64,000 bases of DNA from Methylovorus glucosotrophus (GCF_009858335.1 NZ_VMSE01000002.1:372001-436000); one strand, 5' to 3'. Positions 46,275 through 57,851 are shown, numbered from the stretch's first letter. Translations and numbers: made by a program. Notes: generated from the letters alone by a model not told the origin.

Positions 46275-47609
46275 ATGATCAGATCCCTGCTTGCCCGACT
46301 GCCGCGCACGGCCACAGCGCCTTTTTGTCCGTCCGAAGTGCGTGGCACGGTTCAACTGGCCCCTGGGCTACCCTTCTGGAAAAAGCTGCTGAAATTCGCT
46401 GGCCCCGGTCTTCTGGTCGCAGTGGGGTATATGGATCCGGGCAATTGGGCAACGGATATCGAGGCTGGTTCCAAATATGGCTATGCGCTGCTTTTCGTGA
46501 TTTTAAGCTCCAGCCTGATTGCCATTTTCCTGCAGGGCTTGTGCATACGCTTGGGCATCGCCAGTCGTCGCGATCTGGCACGCTTGTGCCGTGAGCACTA
46601 CAGCCGCCCGGTCAATCTCACTTTGTGGGCCATGGCGGAGCTGGCGATTATTGCCTGCGATCTGGCGGAGGTGCTGGGCGCGGCCCTGGCGCTGCATCTG
46701 CTGTTTGGCTGCTCGATTCTGACGGGGGTGGTGCTGACGGCCTTTGATACGCTGATAGTCCTCGGTCTCAAGGGCAAAGGCTTCCGTCAGGTGGAGGCAA
46801 TCGTGCTGGGGCTGATCATGACCATCAGCTTGTGCTTTGTAGTGCAACTCTGGCTGGTGGGGCCCGATTTTGCCGCCGCCGCTGCGGGCCTGGTGCCATC
46901 GGGCGCCGCCTTGCACGATGCTGAGGCGCTTTACCTTGCCATCGGCATTCTGGGGGCGACGGTGATGCCGCATAACCTCTACCTGCATACCTCCATCGTG
47001 CAAACACGTGTGGTGAGCGATCACCCGGCTGACAAGCGCGAGGCCATACAGCTTTCTACGATTGATACCGTGGTGTCGCTCAGCCTGGCCTTTTTCGTCA
47101 ATGCGGCAATTCTGGTGCTGGCGGCCGCGGCTTTTCACGCCAACGGCCACAGTGATGTGGCCGATATTCAGGATGCCCACCAGTTGCTGAGTCCGGTGCT
47201 GGGCACGGCTGCTGCTGGCGTGTTGTTTGGCCTGGCCTTGCTGGCGGCCGGGCAAAGCTCCACGCTGACCGGCACGATAGCGGGGCAGGTGATCATGGAA
47301 GGGTTTCTTGATCTCAAGATTCCCTGCTGGCAACGCCGTCTGATTACCCGGGGTCTGGCGCTCATCCCCGCGTTTATCGGGGTGTCGTTGTGGGGTGAGG
47401 GGGCGGTGGGCAAGTTGCTGGTGCTCAGCCAGGTGGTGCTGAGCTTTCAGCTGCCGTTTGCCATTTACCCATTGATGCGGCTCGCCAGCAACCGCAAGGT
47501 CATGGGGGAATTTGCCATCGGCTGGATGAGCCAGGCGCTGGCGTGGTTTCTGTTCCTGATGATTTCCGCGCTGAATGCCTGGCTGGTGTTTCGGTTTTTT
47601 GTGGCTTAA
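46275..47609 (+). CDS. mntH: Nramp family divalent metal (Mn/Fe) transporter
   Basis: Proton-coupled metal importer of the inner membrane, 444 residues, about eleven hydrophobic segments. The metal-binding DPGN of helix 1 is seen as GYMDPGNWATD near 51-61, and the helix 6 motif as ATVMPHNLYLH near 227-237. GGTGG precedes the ATG at 46275; an in-frame TTG at 46233 is less likely. Manganese or iron is the probable substrate. Its stop codon overlaps that of the convergent rsmE gene. Confidence 0.93.
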   Translation: MIRSLLARLPRTATAPFCPSEVRGTVQLAPGLPFWKKLLKFAGPGLLVAVGYMDPGNWATDIEAGSKYGYALLFVILSSSLIAIFLQGLCIRLGIASRRDLARLCREHYSRPVNLTLWAMAELAIIACDLAEVLGAALALHLLFGCSILTGVVLTAFDTLIVLGLKGKGFRQVEAIVLGLIMTISLCFVVQLWLVGPDFAAAAAGLVPSGAALHDAEALYLAIGILGATVMPHNLYLHTSIVQTRVVSDHPADKREAIQLSTIDTVVSLSLAFFVNAAILVLAAAAFHANGHSDVADIQDAHQLLSPVLGTAAAGVLFGLALLAAGQSSTLTGTIAGQVIMEGFLDLKIPCWQRRLITRGLALIPAFIGVSLWGEGAVGKLLVLSQVVLSFQLPFAIYPLMRLASNRKVMGEFAIGWMSQALAWFLFLMISALNAWLVFRFFVA

Positions 47610-48337
47610 AAATCACCCCATACTGTATTGATGGCAGCAAGCGCAGCAAGGGCGGCGGTTTCTGTGCGCAGGATGCGCGGGCCTAGCTGTACTCCGGTAA
47701 AGCCCTGCGAGGCGGCCATGGCAATCTCTTCGCTGGTCAGCCCGCCCTCGGGGCCAATCAGCAGGCATATGGGGCCCTGGGGGATAGGGAGGTCTTGCAG
47801 GCGTGAGCTTGCCAGCGGGTCTAGCGTAATGCGCGTAGCAAACGGCGGGGCGCTTGCCAGCCATTTTGCCAGCGAGGTTGCTTGCCCGACCTCGGGCAGA
47901 AAGGCGCGGCCGGATTGTTCGCAGGCCGAGATGGCGACGTTTTGCCAGTGTTCGCGACGCTTGTCTGCCCGGTCGCCGTTGAGCTTCACCACACTCCGCT
48001 GGCAACTGATGGGCTGAATGGCGTGAATGCCGAGCTCTACCGATTTCTGTATCGTGAAATCCATGCGGTCGCCTGCTGAAATGCCCTGTGCCAATGTGAT
48101 CTTCAGCCTGGACTCATTGCTGACGGCGACAGCCTGCCCGGTTTTTACGATAACTTCATTTTTGCGGATCGTTTCGATTTCGGCGCTGTAATCATGCCCA
48201 TCGCCATTGAATAAACGCAGGGCATCGCCCACCTGCAGGCGCAGTACCTTGATAGCATGGTTGGCGGCGGTGGCTGGCAGGGTGATCGAGCTGTTGCTGC
48301 TCAATGGCACATCGGAGAAAAAGCGGGGGCTGGACAT
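47606..48337 (-). CDS. rsmE: 16S rRNA (uracil-1498-N3)-methyltransferase
   Basis: SPOUT-class SAM enzyme of 243 residues that methylates U1498 of 16S rRNA. The N-terminal PUA-like domain is followed by the SPOUT core: ACEQSGRAFLPEV near 133-145, LLIGPEGGLTSEEI near 194-207 and LGPRILRTETAALAAL near 218-233 (the knot). Length is normal. It is convergent with mntH, with overlapping stop codons and no terminator seen. Confidence 0.95.
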   Translation of the reverse strand: MSSPRFFSDVPLSSNSSITLPATAANHAIKVLRLQVGDALRLFNGDGHDYSAEIETIRKNEVIVKTGQAVAVSNESRLKITLAQGISAGDRMDFTIQKSVELGIHAIQPISCQRSVVKLNGDRADKRREHWQNVAISACEQSGRAFLPEVGQATSLAKWLASAPPFATRITLDPLASSRLQDLPIPQGPICLLIGPEGGLTSEEIAMAASQGFTGVQLGPRILRTETAALAALAAINTVWGDF

Positions 48338-48507
48338 AAGAGCCTAAGTGAATGTTAGTATTGCGGATTATTTTAAAAGATCGGCTTGCTGGCGGCGAGT
48401 TTTTATCGGGTATGCACGAGACTTTGCGCGCATTCAGTGGAAGAGCGCATATCTCCACCCGACATGCAGGCGAGCGGATCAAGGCAAGATAGGAGCAGTC
48501 GGTAAAA

Positions 48508-49059
48508 ATGGCAAGCGTAAATCCCCCGGTATGTGACTTCGGCTGGAAGGCACCTGACTTCAGTCTGCCTGACGCGGATGGGCGAATCTGGACTCTGGCA
48601 GATATTCGCGGTGAGCGTGGCACACTTGTCATGTTCATCTGTAATCATTGCCCCTATGTGCAATCCATACGCCAGCGGCTGGTGAATGATGTGCGTGAAT
48701 TGCAGGCGCAAGGCATCAATACGATTGCCATCCAGTCCAATGATATTGTCGCTTACCCGGAGGATGGTCCGGAGCGCATGCGAGAAGTAGCCGCTGAGTA
48801 CGGTTTTTGCTTCCCATACGTTATTGATGAGAGTCAGGATGTCGCTCGTGCTTATGGGGCGGTGTGTACGCCTGATTTCTTTGGCTTTAATGCCGACCTC
48901 GAGCTGCAGTATCGCGGGCGTTTTGATGCATCGCGCAAGGAGCTTGCACCAGAGAGTAGCAGGGATTTATACCGCGCCATGGCGCAAATTGCGGCCACAG
49001 GTCAGGGGCCACGTGAACAAATTGCCAGTATAGGCTGCTCACTCAAATGGAAAGAGTGA
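48508..49059 (+). CDS. Thioredoxin-family (AhpC/TSA-like) redox protein
   Basis: A 183-residue cytoplasmic protein with a thioredoxin fold: WKAPDFSLPDADGRIWTLAD at 13-32 is the peroxiredoxin-like start and FICNHCPYVQSI near 43-54 holds the CxxC motif. The family with CNHCPYV is common in bacteria; the substrate is not fixed. AGGAG lies about 13 bases before the ATG, somewhat far. It is followed after 16 bases by the GGDEF gene. Confidence 0.88.
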   Translation: MASVNPPVCDFGWKAPDFSLPDADGRIWTLADIRGERGTLVMFICNHCPYVQSIRQRLVNDVRELQAQGINTIAIQSNDIVAYPEDGPERMREVAAEYGFCFPYVIDESQDVARAYGAVCTPDFFGFNADLELQYRGRFDASRKELAPESSRDLYRAMAQIAATGQGPREQIASIGCSLKWKE

Positions 49060-49075
49060 GTCATTTAATAAAAGC

Positions 49076-50110
49076 TTGAGCTTGTATATTCCTCCATTAA
49101 TTACTGAATCTGCATTGTATTCGCCCACCATTCAAGGGGTGCTAGCCAAGCTGATCGCACTTACCAGCGAACGCGATGTCAACGCGCTGGAGATTTCGCT
49201 CGCCCATGCCTTGTTTGAACTGGTAGCACCTGGAGCAGTTGCCATATACAAGCTTGAGGATGTCCATAGCAAGAAATTCGCCCTTACCGTGATGGAAGGG
49301 GGCGATGTCCCCAGCGCTCAGATTCCTGCCGATTTGCAGCATATGCTGGAGCAGTGTGTCGCCACTGGTCAGCGTCAGCAATACGTGCGGCAAGATGGTG
49401 AAACCGTCACGCTTTATCCTGTGAGCTGTGCCAAAAACAAGCCGTTGGCCGTGATTGGCGTTACCGCACCCGAAGTCGCCGGTTTCGACCAGATCACCGG
49501 CATGCTGCTGCAGGTGTATCAGAACTTCATCGCGCTGATTAATGATAACGAGCAGGACACCCTGACCGGGCTGCTTAATCGCAAGACCTTCGAGCACAAG
49601 GTCAACAAGGTGGTGACCCGCGTGCAAAACCGGCATCAGCGCGAAGACGATGCGCTGGGCCTGCACTATTACATGGCGATTTTTGACATTGACCATTTCA
49701 AGCTGGTGAATGACCGCTATGGCCATTTGCTGGGGGATGAGGTGCTGTTGCTGTTCGCGCAACAAATGACTTACAGCCTGCGCGATCACGATCTGCTGTT
49801 CCGCTTTGGCGGCGAAGAGTTTGTCGCCATTTTTGAATGCCATGATCAGCAAGAAATGCAGATGGTGCTGGATCGTTTCCGCGAGCGCGTCGCCGAATTC
49901 GAGTTTCCGCAGGTGGGCCGTATCACCGTGAGTGCCGGCTATACCGAGATCATGGCCTACGATGTTTCCTCACATATCATCGACCGGGCAGATGTCGCTT
50001 TGTATTATGCCAAGCATCATGGCCGCAACCGGGTTTGCAATTATGAGCGGCTGGTGGCAGAGGGCGCTCTCGAAAACAAGCGAAACGAAGGGGGAGTAGA
50101 GCTTTTCTAG
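49076..50110 (+). CDS. Diguanylate cyclase with GAF-like N-terminus
   Basis: Predicted to make c-di-GMP from two GTP. The 344-residue frame has a roughly 155-residue N-terminal sensor that looks GAF-like (no membrane helix), then a GGDEF domain starting DTLTGLLNRKTFE near 161. The active site is GGEEF at 245-249, and the product-binding I-site RDHD at 236-239 is exactly five residues before it, so feedback control is expected. The frame starts with TTG at 49076 with no clear ribosome-binding site, so the start is uncertain. It may be cotranscribed with the thioredoxin-like gene. Confidence 0.88.
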   Translation: MSLYIPPLITESALYSPTIQGVLAKLIALTSERDVNALEISLAHALFELVAPGAVAIYKLEDVHSKKFALTVMEGGDVPSAQIPADLQHMLEQCVATGQRQQYVRQDGETVTLYPVSCAKNKPLAVIGVTAPEVAGFDQITGMLLQVYQNFIALINDNEQDTLTGLLNRKTFEHKVNKVVTRVQNRHQREDDALGLHYYMAIFDIDHFKLVNDRYGHLLGDEVLLLFAQQMTYSLRDHDLLFRFGGEEFVAIFECHDQQEMQMVLDRFRERVAEFEFPQVGRITVSAGYTEIMAYDVSSHIIDRADVALYYAKHHGRNRVCNYERLVAEGALENKRNEGGVELF

Positions 50111-50245
50111 TCCTTTTGATTAAACGGCGGTATTGCTCAAAAGTGGGTTCTAAGGAATAATTAGGCACTGAACGCGTACCGCAGCAACAACGTTATATAG
50201 CGTACATTCCCTGCATCAGGGGATTTCCAAAAGAATTTGAGGTAA

Positions 50246-50286
50246 GGCTTCTAGCCGGCTGAGACGGCCGGGTAGATGCCTTTTTT
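50246..50286 (+). terminator. Strong terminator-like hairpin in the tkt leader
   Basis: A 12-pair stem with two mismatches (5' arm 50246-50259, 3' arm 50267-50280) is followed at once by six Ts. It ends only 24 bases before the tkt start codon. It is either the terminator of the GGDEF gene, 136 bases upstream, or an attenuator in the tkt leader. A possible promoter (TTATAT near 50194) lies ahead of it. Confidence 0.7.
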
Positions 50287-50309
50287 CTCTTTAACCGTGG
50301 GAGATTTTA

Positions 50310-52295
50310 ATGGCAACTCGTGTAGATTTAGCAAACGCCATCCGTGCGCTTTCGATGGACGCCGTCCAGAAAGCCAACTCGGGGCACCCAGGCGCGCCTA
50401 TGGGTATGGCGGAAATTGCAGAAGTAGTGTGGAACCACAACCTGAGCCACAACCCGACCAATCCTCAATGGGCTAACCGCGATCGCTTCGTGCTGTCCAA
50501 TGGTCACGGCTCTATGCTGATTTACTCCCTGCTGCACCTGACTGGTTACGATGTGTCCATCGACGACATCAAGACATTCCGTCAATTGCATTCCAAGTGT
50601 GCAGGTCACCCTGAATACAGCTACGCTCCTGGCGTAGAAACCACCACTGGTCCTCTGGGCCAGGGTATTGCCAACGGCGTTGGTTTCGCCATGGCAGAAA
50701 AGCTGCTGGCCAGCCAGTTCAACAAGCCAGGCCACGACATCGTTGACCACTACACTTACGTGTTCCTGGGCGACGGCTGTATGATGGAAGGCGTTTCTCA
50801 CGAAGCTTGTGCACTGGCCGGTACCTGGGGTCTGGGCAAGCTGATGGCATTCTGGGATGACAACGGCATCTCCATCGACGGCCACATTGAAGGCTGGTAC
50901 ACCGATGACACCGCCAAGCGTTTTGAAGCTTACGGCTGGCACGTTCAGTCTGTAGACGGTCATGACTCTGCTGCGATCCAGGCTGCTATCGACGCTGCCA
51001 AGAAGGTGACTGACAAGCCATCGCTGATCTGCTGCAAAACCATCATCGGCAAGGGTTCTCCAAACAAGTCCGGCAGTCATGACTGCCACGGTTCCGCACT
51101 GGGTGACGCTGAAGTGGCTGCTACTCGCGCCAACATCGGCTGGAACCACGAGCCATTCGTAATCCCTGCTGACGTATACGCAGGCTGGGATGCCAAGGCC
51201 AAGGGTGCTGCTGCCGAGTCTGCATGGGACGCCAAGTTCGATGCATACGCCAAGGCTTTCCCAGCAGAAGCCGCTGAATTCAAGCGCCGCATGGCAAATG
51301 AACTGCCAGCAAACTGGAAGGAAGCGACCACCAAGATGATCGCCGACTTCAACGAAAAGGCAGAAGGCGTTGCCAGCCGCAAGGCCTCGCAAAACGTTAT
51401 CGGCGCTCTGGCTCCACTGCTGCCAGAATTCCTCGGCGGTTCCGCTGACTTGACCGGCTCCAACCTGACCAGCACTGGCAGCTTCGTGCACGTGGATGGC
51501 AAGAAGCCAGGTAACTACATCTCCTACGGTGTACGTGAATTCGGTATGGCTGCGATCATGAACGGTATGGCACTGCACGGTGGCTTGCTGCCATTTGGCG
51601 GTACTTTCCACATGTTCTCCGACTACATGAAGAACGGCATGCGTATGTCCGCGCTGATGAAGCAACGTGTTGTTTACGTGCTGACTCACGACTCTATCGG
51701 TCAAGGCGAAGACGGCCCAACTCACCAACCAGTGGAAAACACCTCCGGTCTGCGTTACATCCCACGCATGAACGTATGGCGTCCTGCTGATGCCACTGAA
51801 ACTGCCGTGGCATGGGTAGCGGCTGTTGAGCGTACCGATGGTCCAACCAGCCTGGTGCTGAGCCGTCAGAATCTGCCTGGCATCAAGCACGATGCTGCGC
51901 AAATTGACCTGATCCGCAAGGGTGGTTATGTATTCTCCGACGTGGCTGGCAAGGCTGATGTGATCATCATCGCCAACGGTTCCGAACTGGATCTGGCGAT
52001 CAAGGCTGCTGCTGAGCTGAATGCAGCTGGTACCAAGGTGCGTGTGGTTTCCATGCCATCTACCAACGTATTCGACGCACAAGACCAGGCTTACAAGGAC
52101 AGCGTGCTGACCCCAGGCGTGAAGCGTGTTGCAGTGGAAGCTGCTCACCCTGACTTCTGGCGCAAGTATGTTGGCCTGGAAGGTGCTGTGGTCGGTATCG
52201 ACACCTTCGGCGAGTCCGCTCCTGGCGGCGTGCTGATGAAGCACTTCGGTTTCACGGTTGAAAATGTTGTGAAAACCGTAAAATCCGTACTGTAA
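50310..52295 (+). CDS. tkt: Transketolase
   Basis: Thiamine diphosphate enzyme of 661 residues that moves two-carbon units between sugar phosphates, needed in the pentose phosphate and ribulose monophosphate routes. Markers are [16 protein letters not shown] near 25-40, [19 protein letters not shown] near 153-171 (the GDG metal motif), and [20 protein letters not shown] near 468-487. GGGAG precedes the ATG. Codon use is biased (many GCT, CCA, CTG), which points to high expression. A strong terminator closes the gene before gap. Confidence 0.97.
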   Translation: MATRVDLANAIRALSMDAVQKANSGHPGAPMGMAEIAEVVWNHNLSHNPTNPQWANRDRFVLSNGHGSMLIYSLLHLTGYDVSIDDIKTFRQLHSKCAGHPEYSYAPGVETTTGPLGQGIANGVGFAMAEKLLASQFNKPGHDIVDHYTYVFLGDGCMMEGVSHEACALAGTWGLGKLMAFWDDNGISIDGHIEGWYTDDTAKRFEAYGWHVQSVDGHDSAAIQAAIDAAKKVTDKPSLICCKTIIGKGSPNKSGSHDCHGSALGDAEVAATRANIGWNHEPFVIPADVYAGWDAKAKGAAAESAWDAKFDAYAKAFPAEAAEFKRRMANELPANWKEATTKMIADFNEKAEGVASRKASQNVIGALAPLLPEFLGGSADLTGSNLTSTGSFVHVDGKKPGNYISYGVREFGMAAIMNGMALHGGLLPFGGTFHMFSDYMKNGMRMSALMKQRVVYVLTHDSIGQGEDGPTHQPVENTSGLRYIPRMNVWRPADATETAVAWVAAVERTDGPTSLVLSRQNLPGIKHDAAQIDLIRKGGYVFSDVAGKADVIIIANGSELDLAIKAAAELNAAGTKVRVVSMPSTNVFDAQDQAYKDSVLTPGVKRVAVEAAHPDFWRKYVGLEGAVVGIDTFGESAPGGVLMKHFGFTVENVVKTVKSVL

Positions 52296-52309
52296 TAGTG
52301 TGTAGTTAA

Positions 52310-53368
<1,059 letters not shown>

Positions 53369-53378
53369 GGAGCTGGGC

Positions 53379-54560
53379 ATGAAAGTCATCAAAATGACCG
53401 ACCTGGACCTTAAGGGTAAAAAGGTACTGATTCGTTCTGATCTCAATGTGCCGGTCAAGGACGGCAAAGTGACCTCGGATGCCCGCATTACCGCATCCAT
53501 GGCCACTATCGAGCACGCGCTGCAGGCGGGTGCCAAGGTCATGGTGACGTCTCATCTGGGGCGTCCGGAAGAGGGCGTGTATTCTGAGGAGAACTCGCTC
53601 AAGCCGGTTGCCGATGTCATTGCTGCCAAGCTTGGCAAGCCTGTGCGCCTGATCAAGGACTGGGTGGATGGCGGTTTTGACGTGGCCGACGGTGAACTGG
53701 TGCTGCTGGAAAACTGTCGCTTTAACAAGGGCGAGAAGAAGAATCTCGACGAAACGTCACAAAAATACGCCAAGCTGTGCGATGTCTTTGTGATGGATGC
53801 CTTTGGTACCGCGCACCGCGCAGAAGCTTCCACGCATGGCGTTGCAAAATTTGCGCCCGTGGCTGCTGCAGGCATTCTGCTGGTAGAGGAACTGGATGCG
53901 CTGGGCAAAGCCCTGCTCTGTCCGGCCCGGCCCATGGTGGCGATTGTCGGTGGTTCCAAGGTGTCGACCAAGCTGACCGTGCTGGAAAGCCTGGCTGAAA
54001 AAGTGGACCAACTGGTGGTGGGTGGCGGCATTGCCAATACCTTCCTCAAGGCTACCGGACATGAAGTCGGCAAGTCCCTGTGTGAAGATGATCTGGTGCC
54101 CACAGCCAAGGCGCTGATCGACAAAATGTCCGCACGTGGTGCAGCCGTGCCGATTGCCGTTGATGTAGTTGTCGGCAAGCAATTCGACGCCGACGAGCTT
54201 GCGGTGCTGAAAGACGCGAGTGACGTGGCCGCAGACGAGATGATTTTTGATATTGGCCCGAAATCTGCTGAGGAATTGGCGGAGATCATCATGAATGCCG
54301 CCACCGTGGTCTGGAATGGCCCGGTAGGGGTGTTCGAGTTTGACCAGTTTGGTGAAGGTACCAAACGCATCGCGGAAGCCATTGCCCAGACCAAGGCGTT
54401 TACCCTGGCGGGCGGTGGCGACACCATTGCCGCGATTCAGAAGTATGATATCTATGACAAGGTGTCCTATATTTCAACGGCCGGTGGCGCTTTCCTGGAG
54501 TTTCTGGAAGGCAAACCGCTGCCAGCAGTTGAAATTCTGGAGGCACGCGCACGCGGTTAA
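53379..54560 (+). CDS. pgk: Phosphoglycerate kinase
   Basis: Makes ATP from 1,3-bisphosphoglycerate, 393 residues. Motifs are [18 protein letters not shown] near 14-31, HLGRPEEG near 60-67, ENCRFNKGE near 109-117, [17 protein letters not shown] near 189-205 and [12 protein letters not shown] near 347-358. AAGGAG precedes the ATG at 53379 at good distance. A bidirectional terminator lies 26 bases after the stop. Confidence 0.97.
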   Translation: MKVIKMTDLDLKGKKVLIRSDLNVPVKDGKVTSDARITASMATIEHALQAGAKVMVTSHLGRPEEGVYSEENSLKPVADVIAAKLGKPVRLIKDWVDGGFDVADGELVLLENCRFNKGEKKNLDETSQKYAKLCDVFVMDAFGTAHRAEASTHGVAKFAPVAAAGILLVEELDALGKALLCPARPMVAIVGGSKVSTKLTVLESLAEKVDQLVVGGGIANTFLKATGHEVGKSLCEDDLVPTAKALIDKMSARGAAVPIAVDVVVGKQFDADELAVLKDASDVAADEMIFDIGPKSAEELAEIIMNAATVVWNGPVGVFEFDQFGEGTKRIAEAIAQTKAFTLAGGGDTIAAIQKYDIYDKVSYISTAGGAFLEFLEGKPLPAVEILEARARG

Positions 54561-54581
54561 GCCGATACGCGGGTATTCAGT

Positions 54582-54609
54582 AAAAAGGGGCGCTCGCGCC
54601 CCTTTTTTT
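54582..54609 (+). terminator. Intrinsic terminator of gap-pgk
   Basis: Stem GGGGCG (54587-54592) and CGCCCC (54597-54602) with loop CTCG, flanked by five As and seven Ts. Confidence 0.92.
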
Positions 54610-54689
54610 ATGGGCAGCCGTTATTTGTAATCTGGTTTCAGGTGGCAGCGTTTGCGGTCTGCAGACGATGGCCATTTCAGGAGGTAGCA

Positions 54690-56126
54690 ATGGAATTACG
54701 CAGAACCAAGATCGTAGCGACGCTGGGGCCGGCCTCCAGTGAGCGTGAAGTGCTGGAACGCATGCTGGATGCCGGGGTGGATGTGGTGCGACTGAATTTT
54801 TCGCATGGGCAGGCGGCAGACCATATTGCCCGGGCAGAGCTGGTGCGGGAGCTGGCGCGTGCGCGGCGGCGCTCGGTGGGCGTGCTGTGCGATTTGCAAG
54901 GCCCCAAAATCCGTATTGGCAAGTTTGCCGATGGCAAGGTACTGCTGCGGCCAGGTGATAATTTCATTCTGGATGCGGATTGTCCCTTGGGCGATCAATC
55001 GCGCGTGGGCCTGGATTACAAAACCCTGCCACAAGAGGTCGTCACGGGCACGGTGCTGCTGCTGGACGATGGCCGTATCGTACTCACCGTGGATTCAGTA
55101 GAGGGTAGTGCGGTCTATTGCACAGTCAAGGTGGGTGGCCTGCTATCCAATAACAAAGGCATTAATCGCTTGGGCGGGGGCTTGGCAGCCGAAGCGCTGA
55201 CGGAAAAAGACCGCGAGGACATCAAGACCGCTGCTGCCCTGAGCGCCGACTATATCGCCATCTCGTTTCCACGCAGCGGGGCGGATGTCGAACTGGCGCG
55301 ACAATTGGTGCAAGAAGCAGGCGGCCATGCCCATATTGTCGCCAAGATCGAACGGGCAGAAGCGATACCTGCCCTGGAAGAAATTGTGGATGCCGCCGAT
55401 GTCATCATGGTAGCGCGCGGAGATCTGGGCGTGGAAGTGGGCGATGCCGTGGTGCCCGGCTTGCAGAAACGCATGATCCGGCTGGCGCGCGCCAAGAACA
55501 AGCTGGTGATTACTGCCACGCAGATGATGGAATCCATGATCCTCAACCCCATCCCAACTCGGGCCGAGGTGTCGGATGTGGCGAATGCCGTGCTGGATGG
55601 CACCGATGCGGTCATGCTGTCGGCAGAAACCGCGGCCGGCCAGTTTCCGGTGGAAGCAGTATCAGCCATGCATCGCGTATGCAAGGAAGCGGAGAAAGAA
55701 TACTACGACGACAGCGTGCGACGCCTGGGACGTGATACCTTTGATGAAATCGATGAAGCGATTGCCATGGCCACCAGTTACAGCGCACGGCATTTCAACG
55801 TGAAGGCGATAGCCGCACTGACGCAGTCAGGCAAGTCGGCCATCTGGTTATCGCGTGCCAACAACAATGTGCCCATCTATGCGCTGACGCCAGAGCAAAA
55901 CACGCGGCGCAAGCTGACGCTGTGCCGTGGGGTCTACCCTTATCGCATGGAGGTGGGCAGTCATGATATTGACCGTATTCTGTTTGATGCGGAAGAAGAG
56001 CTGGTCTCGCGTGGTGTGGTGACCAATGGCGATTATATTTTGCTGACCTTTGGCCAGCCCATCGGCAAGGCTGGCAGCACCAACACCATGAAACTTGTCC
56101 AAGTAGGGGAACATCGCCAAAGTTAG
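54690..56126 (+). CDS. pyk: Pyruvate kinase
   Basis: Last step of glycolysis, 478 residues. Visible are RRTKIVATLGPASSEREVLE near 4-23, DVVRLNFSHGQAADH near 33-47, CDLQGPKIRIGKF near 67-79, and the active-site loop MVARGDLGVEVGD near 240-252, with TQMMESMI nearby. The start at 54690 is decided by AGGAGG 6 bases upstream; a longer frame starts at 54642 but lacks such a site. It lies 9 bases ahead of fba, so pyk-fba form one unit. Confidence 0.96.
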   Translation: MELRRTKIVATLGPASSEREVLERMLDAGVDVVRLNFSHGQAADHIARAELVRELARARRRSVGVLCDLQGPKIRIGKFADGKVLLRPGDNFILDADCPLGDQSRVGLDYKTLPQEVVTGTVLLLDDGRIVLTVDSVEGSAVYCTVKVGGLLSNNKGINRLGGGLAAEALTEKDREDIKTAAALSADYIAISFPRSGADVELARQLVQEAGGHAHIVAKIERAEAIPALEEIVDAADVIMVARGDLGVEVGDAVVPGLQKRMIRLARAKNKLVITATQMMESMILNPIPTRAEVSDVANAVLDGTDAVMLSAETAAGQFPVEAVSAMHRVCKEAEKEYYDDSVRRLGRDTFDEIDEAIAMATSYSARHFNVKAIAALTQSGKSAIWLSRANNNVPIYALTPEQNTRRKLTLCRGVYPYRMEVGSHDIDRILFDAEEELVSRGVVTNGDYILLTFGQPIGKAGSTNTMKLVQVGEHRQS

Positions 56127-56135
56127 GAGTTTGCC

Positions 56136-57221
56136 ATGGCACTCATTACTCTTAGGCAGGCACTGGATCACGCGGCCGAATATGGCTACGCCCTGCCTGC
56201 GTTCAACGTCAATAATCTGGAGCAGATACAGGCGGTCATGCAGGCCGCCGATGCGGTGGATAGCCCAGTCATCCTGCAAGCCAGCGCGGGGGCTCGTAAA
56301 TACGCAGGCGAGATCTTCCTGCAGCATCTGGTGCTGGCCGCGATTGAAACCTACCCGCATATTCCTGTGGTTATGCATCAGGATCACGGTGCCTCGGCCG
56401 ATGTATGTGTGCAGGCCATACGGCTGGGCTTTTCCAGTGTGATGATGGATGGCTCGCTGCGTGAAGATGCTTCTACCCCTGCAAATTTTGCCTACAACGT
56501 GGAAGTGACGCGTCGGGTAGTGGATATTGCCCATGCCGTTGGCGTGTCCGTGGAGGGCGAGCTGGGGGTGCTGGGTTCACTGGAAACCGGCATGGCAGGC
56601 GAGGAAGATGGGGTTGGTGCCGAAGGCCACCTGGACCACAGTCAGTTGCTAACTGACCCGGAAGAGGCTGCCGACTTTGTACGATTTACCAATGTGGATG
56701 CACTGGCGATTGCCATTGGTACTTCGCATGGCGCCTATAAATTCAGTCGGCCACCCAGCGGCGACATTCTTGCCATCGAGCGCATCCGTGAGATTCATGC
56801 ACGCCTGCCCAACACCCATCTTGTCATGCACGGGTCATCCTCGGTACCGCAGGAGTGGCTGCAACTGATCAATGCCCATGGTGGCGAGATTCCCGAAACC
56901 TATGGTGTCCCAGTGGAAGAGATTGTGCAGGGCATACGGCATGGCGTGCGCAAGGTGAATATTGATACCGATCTGCGCATGGCGTTTATTGGGTCGGCGC
57001 GGGAATTTCTGCATGGTGGACAGCACAATCGCGAGCTTGATCCGCGCAAGCTGCTGACGGCTGCCACGCAGGGCATGGCCAGTATCTGTCGGGCACGCTT
57101 TGAGGCATTCGGCTCAGTGGGTCAGGCATCGCGAATCCGGCCTGTGGCCTGTGCCGAGATGGCCCGCCGCTATCGGCAAGGTGAGTTAACCGCGCTGGTA
57201 CAGCCTCGCCAGGGTGTGTGA
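56136..57221 (+). CDS. fba: Class II fructose-bisphosphate aldolase
   Basis: Zinc aldolase of 361 residues that splits or forms fructose 1,6-bisphosphate. Catalytic and metal residues are in [18 protein letters not shown] near 78-95, EGELGVLGS near 140-148, [17 protein letters not shown] near 196-212 and [12 protein letters not shown] near 231-242. The sequence is of the long CbbA-like class II branch seen in many autotrophs and methylotrophs. It also can act on sedoheptulose bisphosphate in related organisms (not shown here). AGGAG precedes the ATG. Confidence 0.96.
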   Translation: MALITLRQALDHAAEYGYALPAFNVNNLEQIQAVMQAADAVDSPVILQASAGARKYAGEIFLQHLVLAAIETYPHIPVVMHQDHGASADVCVQAIRLGFSSVMMDGSLREDASTPANFAYNVEVTRRVVDIAHAVGVSVEGELGVLGSLETGMAGEEDGVGAEGHLDHSQLLTDPEEAADFVRFTNVDALAIAIGTSHGAYKFSRPPSGDILAIERIREIHARLPNTHLVMHGSSSVPQEWLQLINAHGGEIPETYGVPVEEIVQGIRHGVRKVNIDTDLRMAFIGSAREFLHGGQHNRELDPRKLLTAATQGMASICRARFEAFGSVGQASRIRPVACAEMARRYRQGELTALVQPRQGV

Positions 57222-57374
57222 TGCTCGCGTAAGTGCTTGCTTATCTGCATATCGTGCGGGTGTGGTTGTCATGTAAAATAGCGCTCAGGCCAGCATGGCT
57301 GGATTCATTTGATGAATCTGGCGTAGTCATGGCATATAAGACAATATCAGGTAAAAACCTTGGGGAGCGCCAGC
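57222..57374 (+). other. fba-psiE intergenic region with a small inverted repeat
   Basis: GATTCA (57302-57307) and TGAATC (57313-57318) form a 6-bp inverted repeat with five-base spacer, preceded by CCAGC/GGCTGG pairing bases. It may be a regulator site or part of a hairpin. No T-run follows, and no promoter with good spacing was found. Confidence 0.3.
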
Positions 57375-57788
57375 ATGAAACCAAATAAATTTAGCAGCCT
57401 GGGCCAGTATGGCCTGGGCATTGTCGAGCAGGTCGTATTGATCGTGATTGCACTGGCGACCGTGGTGGCGACCTATCAGCAGATTGCCCATATCTGGCAG
57501 GCCTGGGCAGTCACAGTGGGCGATTTGCTCCTGCTGTTCCTCTACCTTGAGGTCATGACCATGCTCAACCATTACCTGGGCTCGGGCAAGCTGCCAGTGC
57601 GCTATCCACTCTACATCGGCATTATTGCCCTGGCGCGCTATCTGGTACTGGATATCAAGGAGCTGGATGCCTGGCGCATTTTTGCCGTCTCGGCCTCCAT
57701 CCTGCTCATTGCCATGGCGATTTTGCTGGTGCGTTACGGCCATGTGCGCTTCCCCTATACCGATGGCACGGATCTGCAATCCAAATAG
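57375..57788 (+). CDS. psiE: PsiE-family phosphate-starvation-inducible membrane protein
   Basis: A 137-residue inner-membrane protein with four predicted helices (roughly 14-38, 50-70, 80-97, 104-124). Family hallmarks are the LYLEVMTMLNHYL and LPVRYPLYIGIIALARYLVLD blocks. Its role is unknown beyond induction on phosphate starvation in E. coli. GGGGAG lies 7 bases before the ATG at 57375, so that start is taken; no Pho box was identified with confidence. Confidence 0.88.
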   Translation: MKPNKFSSLGQYGLGIVEQVVLIVIALATVVATYQQIAHIWQAWAVTVGDLLLLFLYLEVMTMLNHYLGSGKLPVRYPLYIGIIALARYLVLDIKELDAWRIFAVSASILLIAMAILLVRYGHVRFPYTDGTDLQSK

Positions 57789-57851
57789 GACCGTGATTCA
57801 GATAACCATGCCAGCACACCGCATTAACGCATATTGATTAAGGAATCCGTT

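Noticed and set aside
50328..52244. A 638-codon open frame antisense to tkt
   Set aside because: The tkt gene on the plus strand is certain; the antisense frame has a shadow-like His/Val/Cys composition and no family.
54642..54689. Extended N-terminus of pyruvate kinase
   Set aside because: The extra 16 residues are not family-like, and AGGAGG lies directly before the ATG at 54690.
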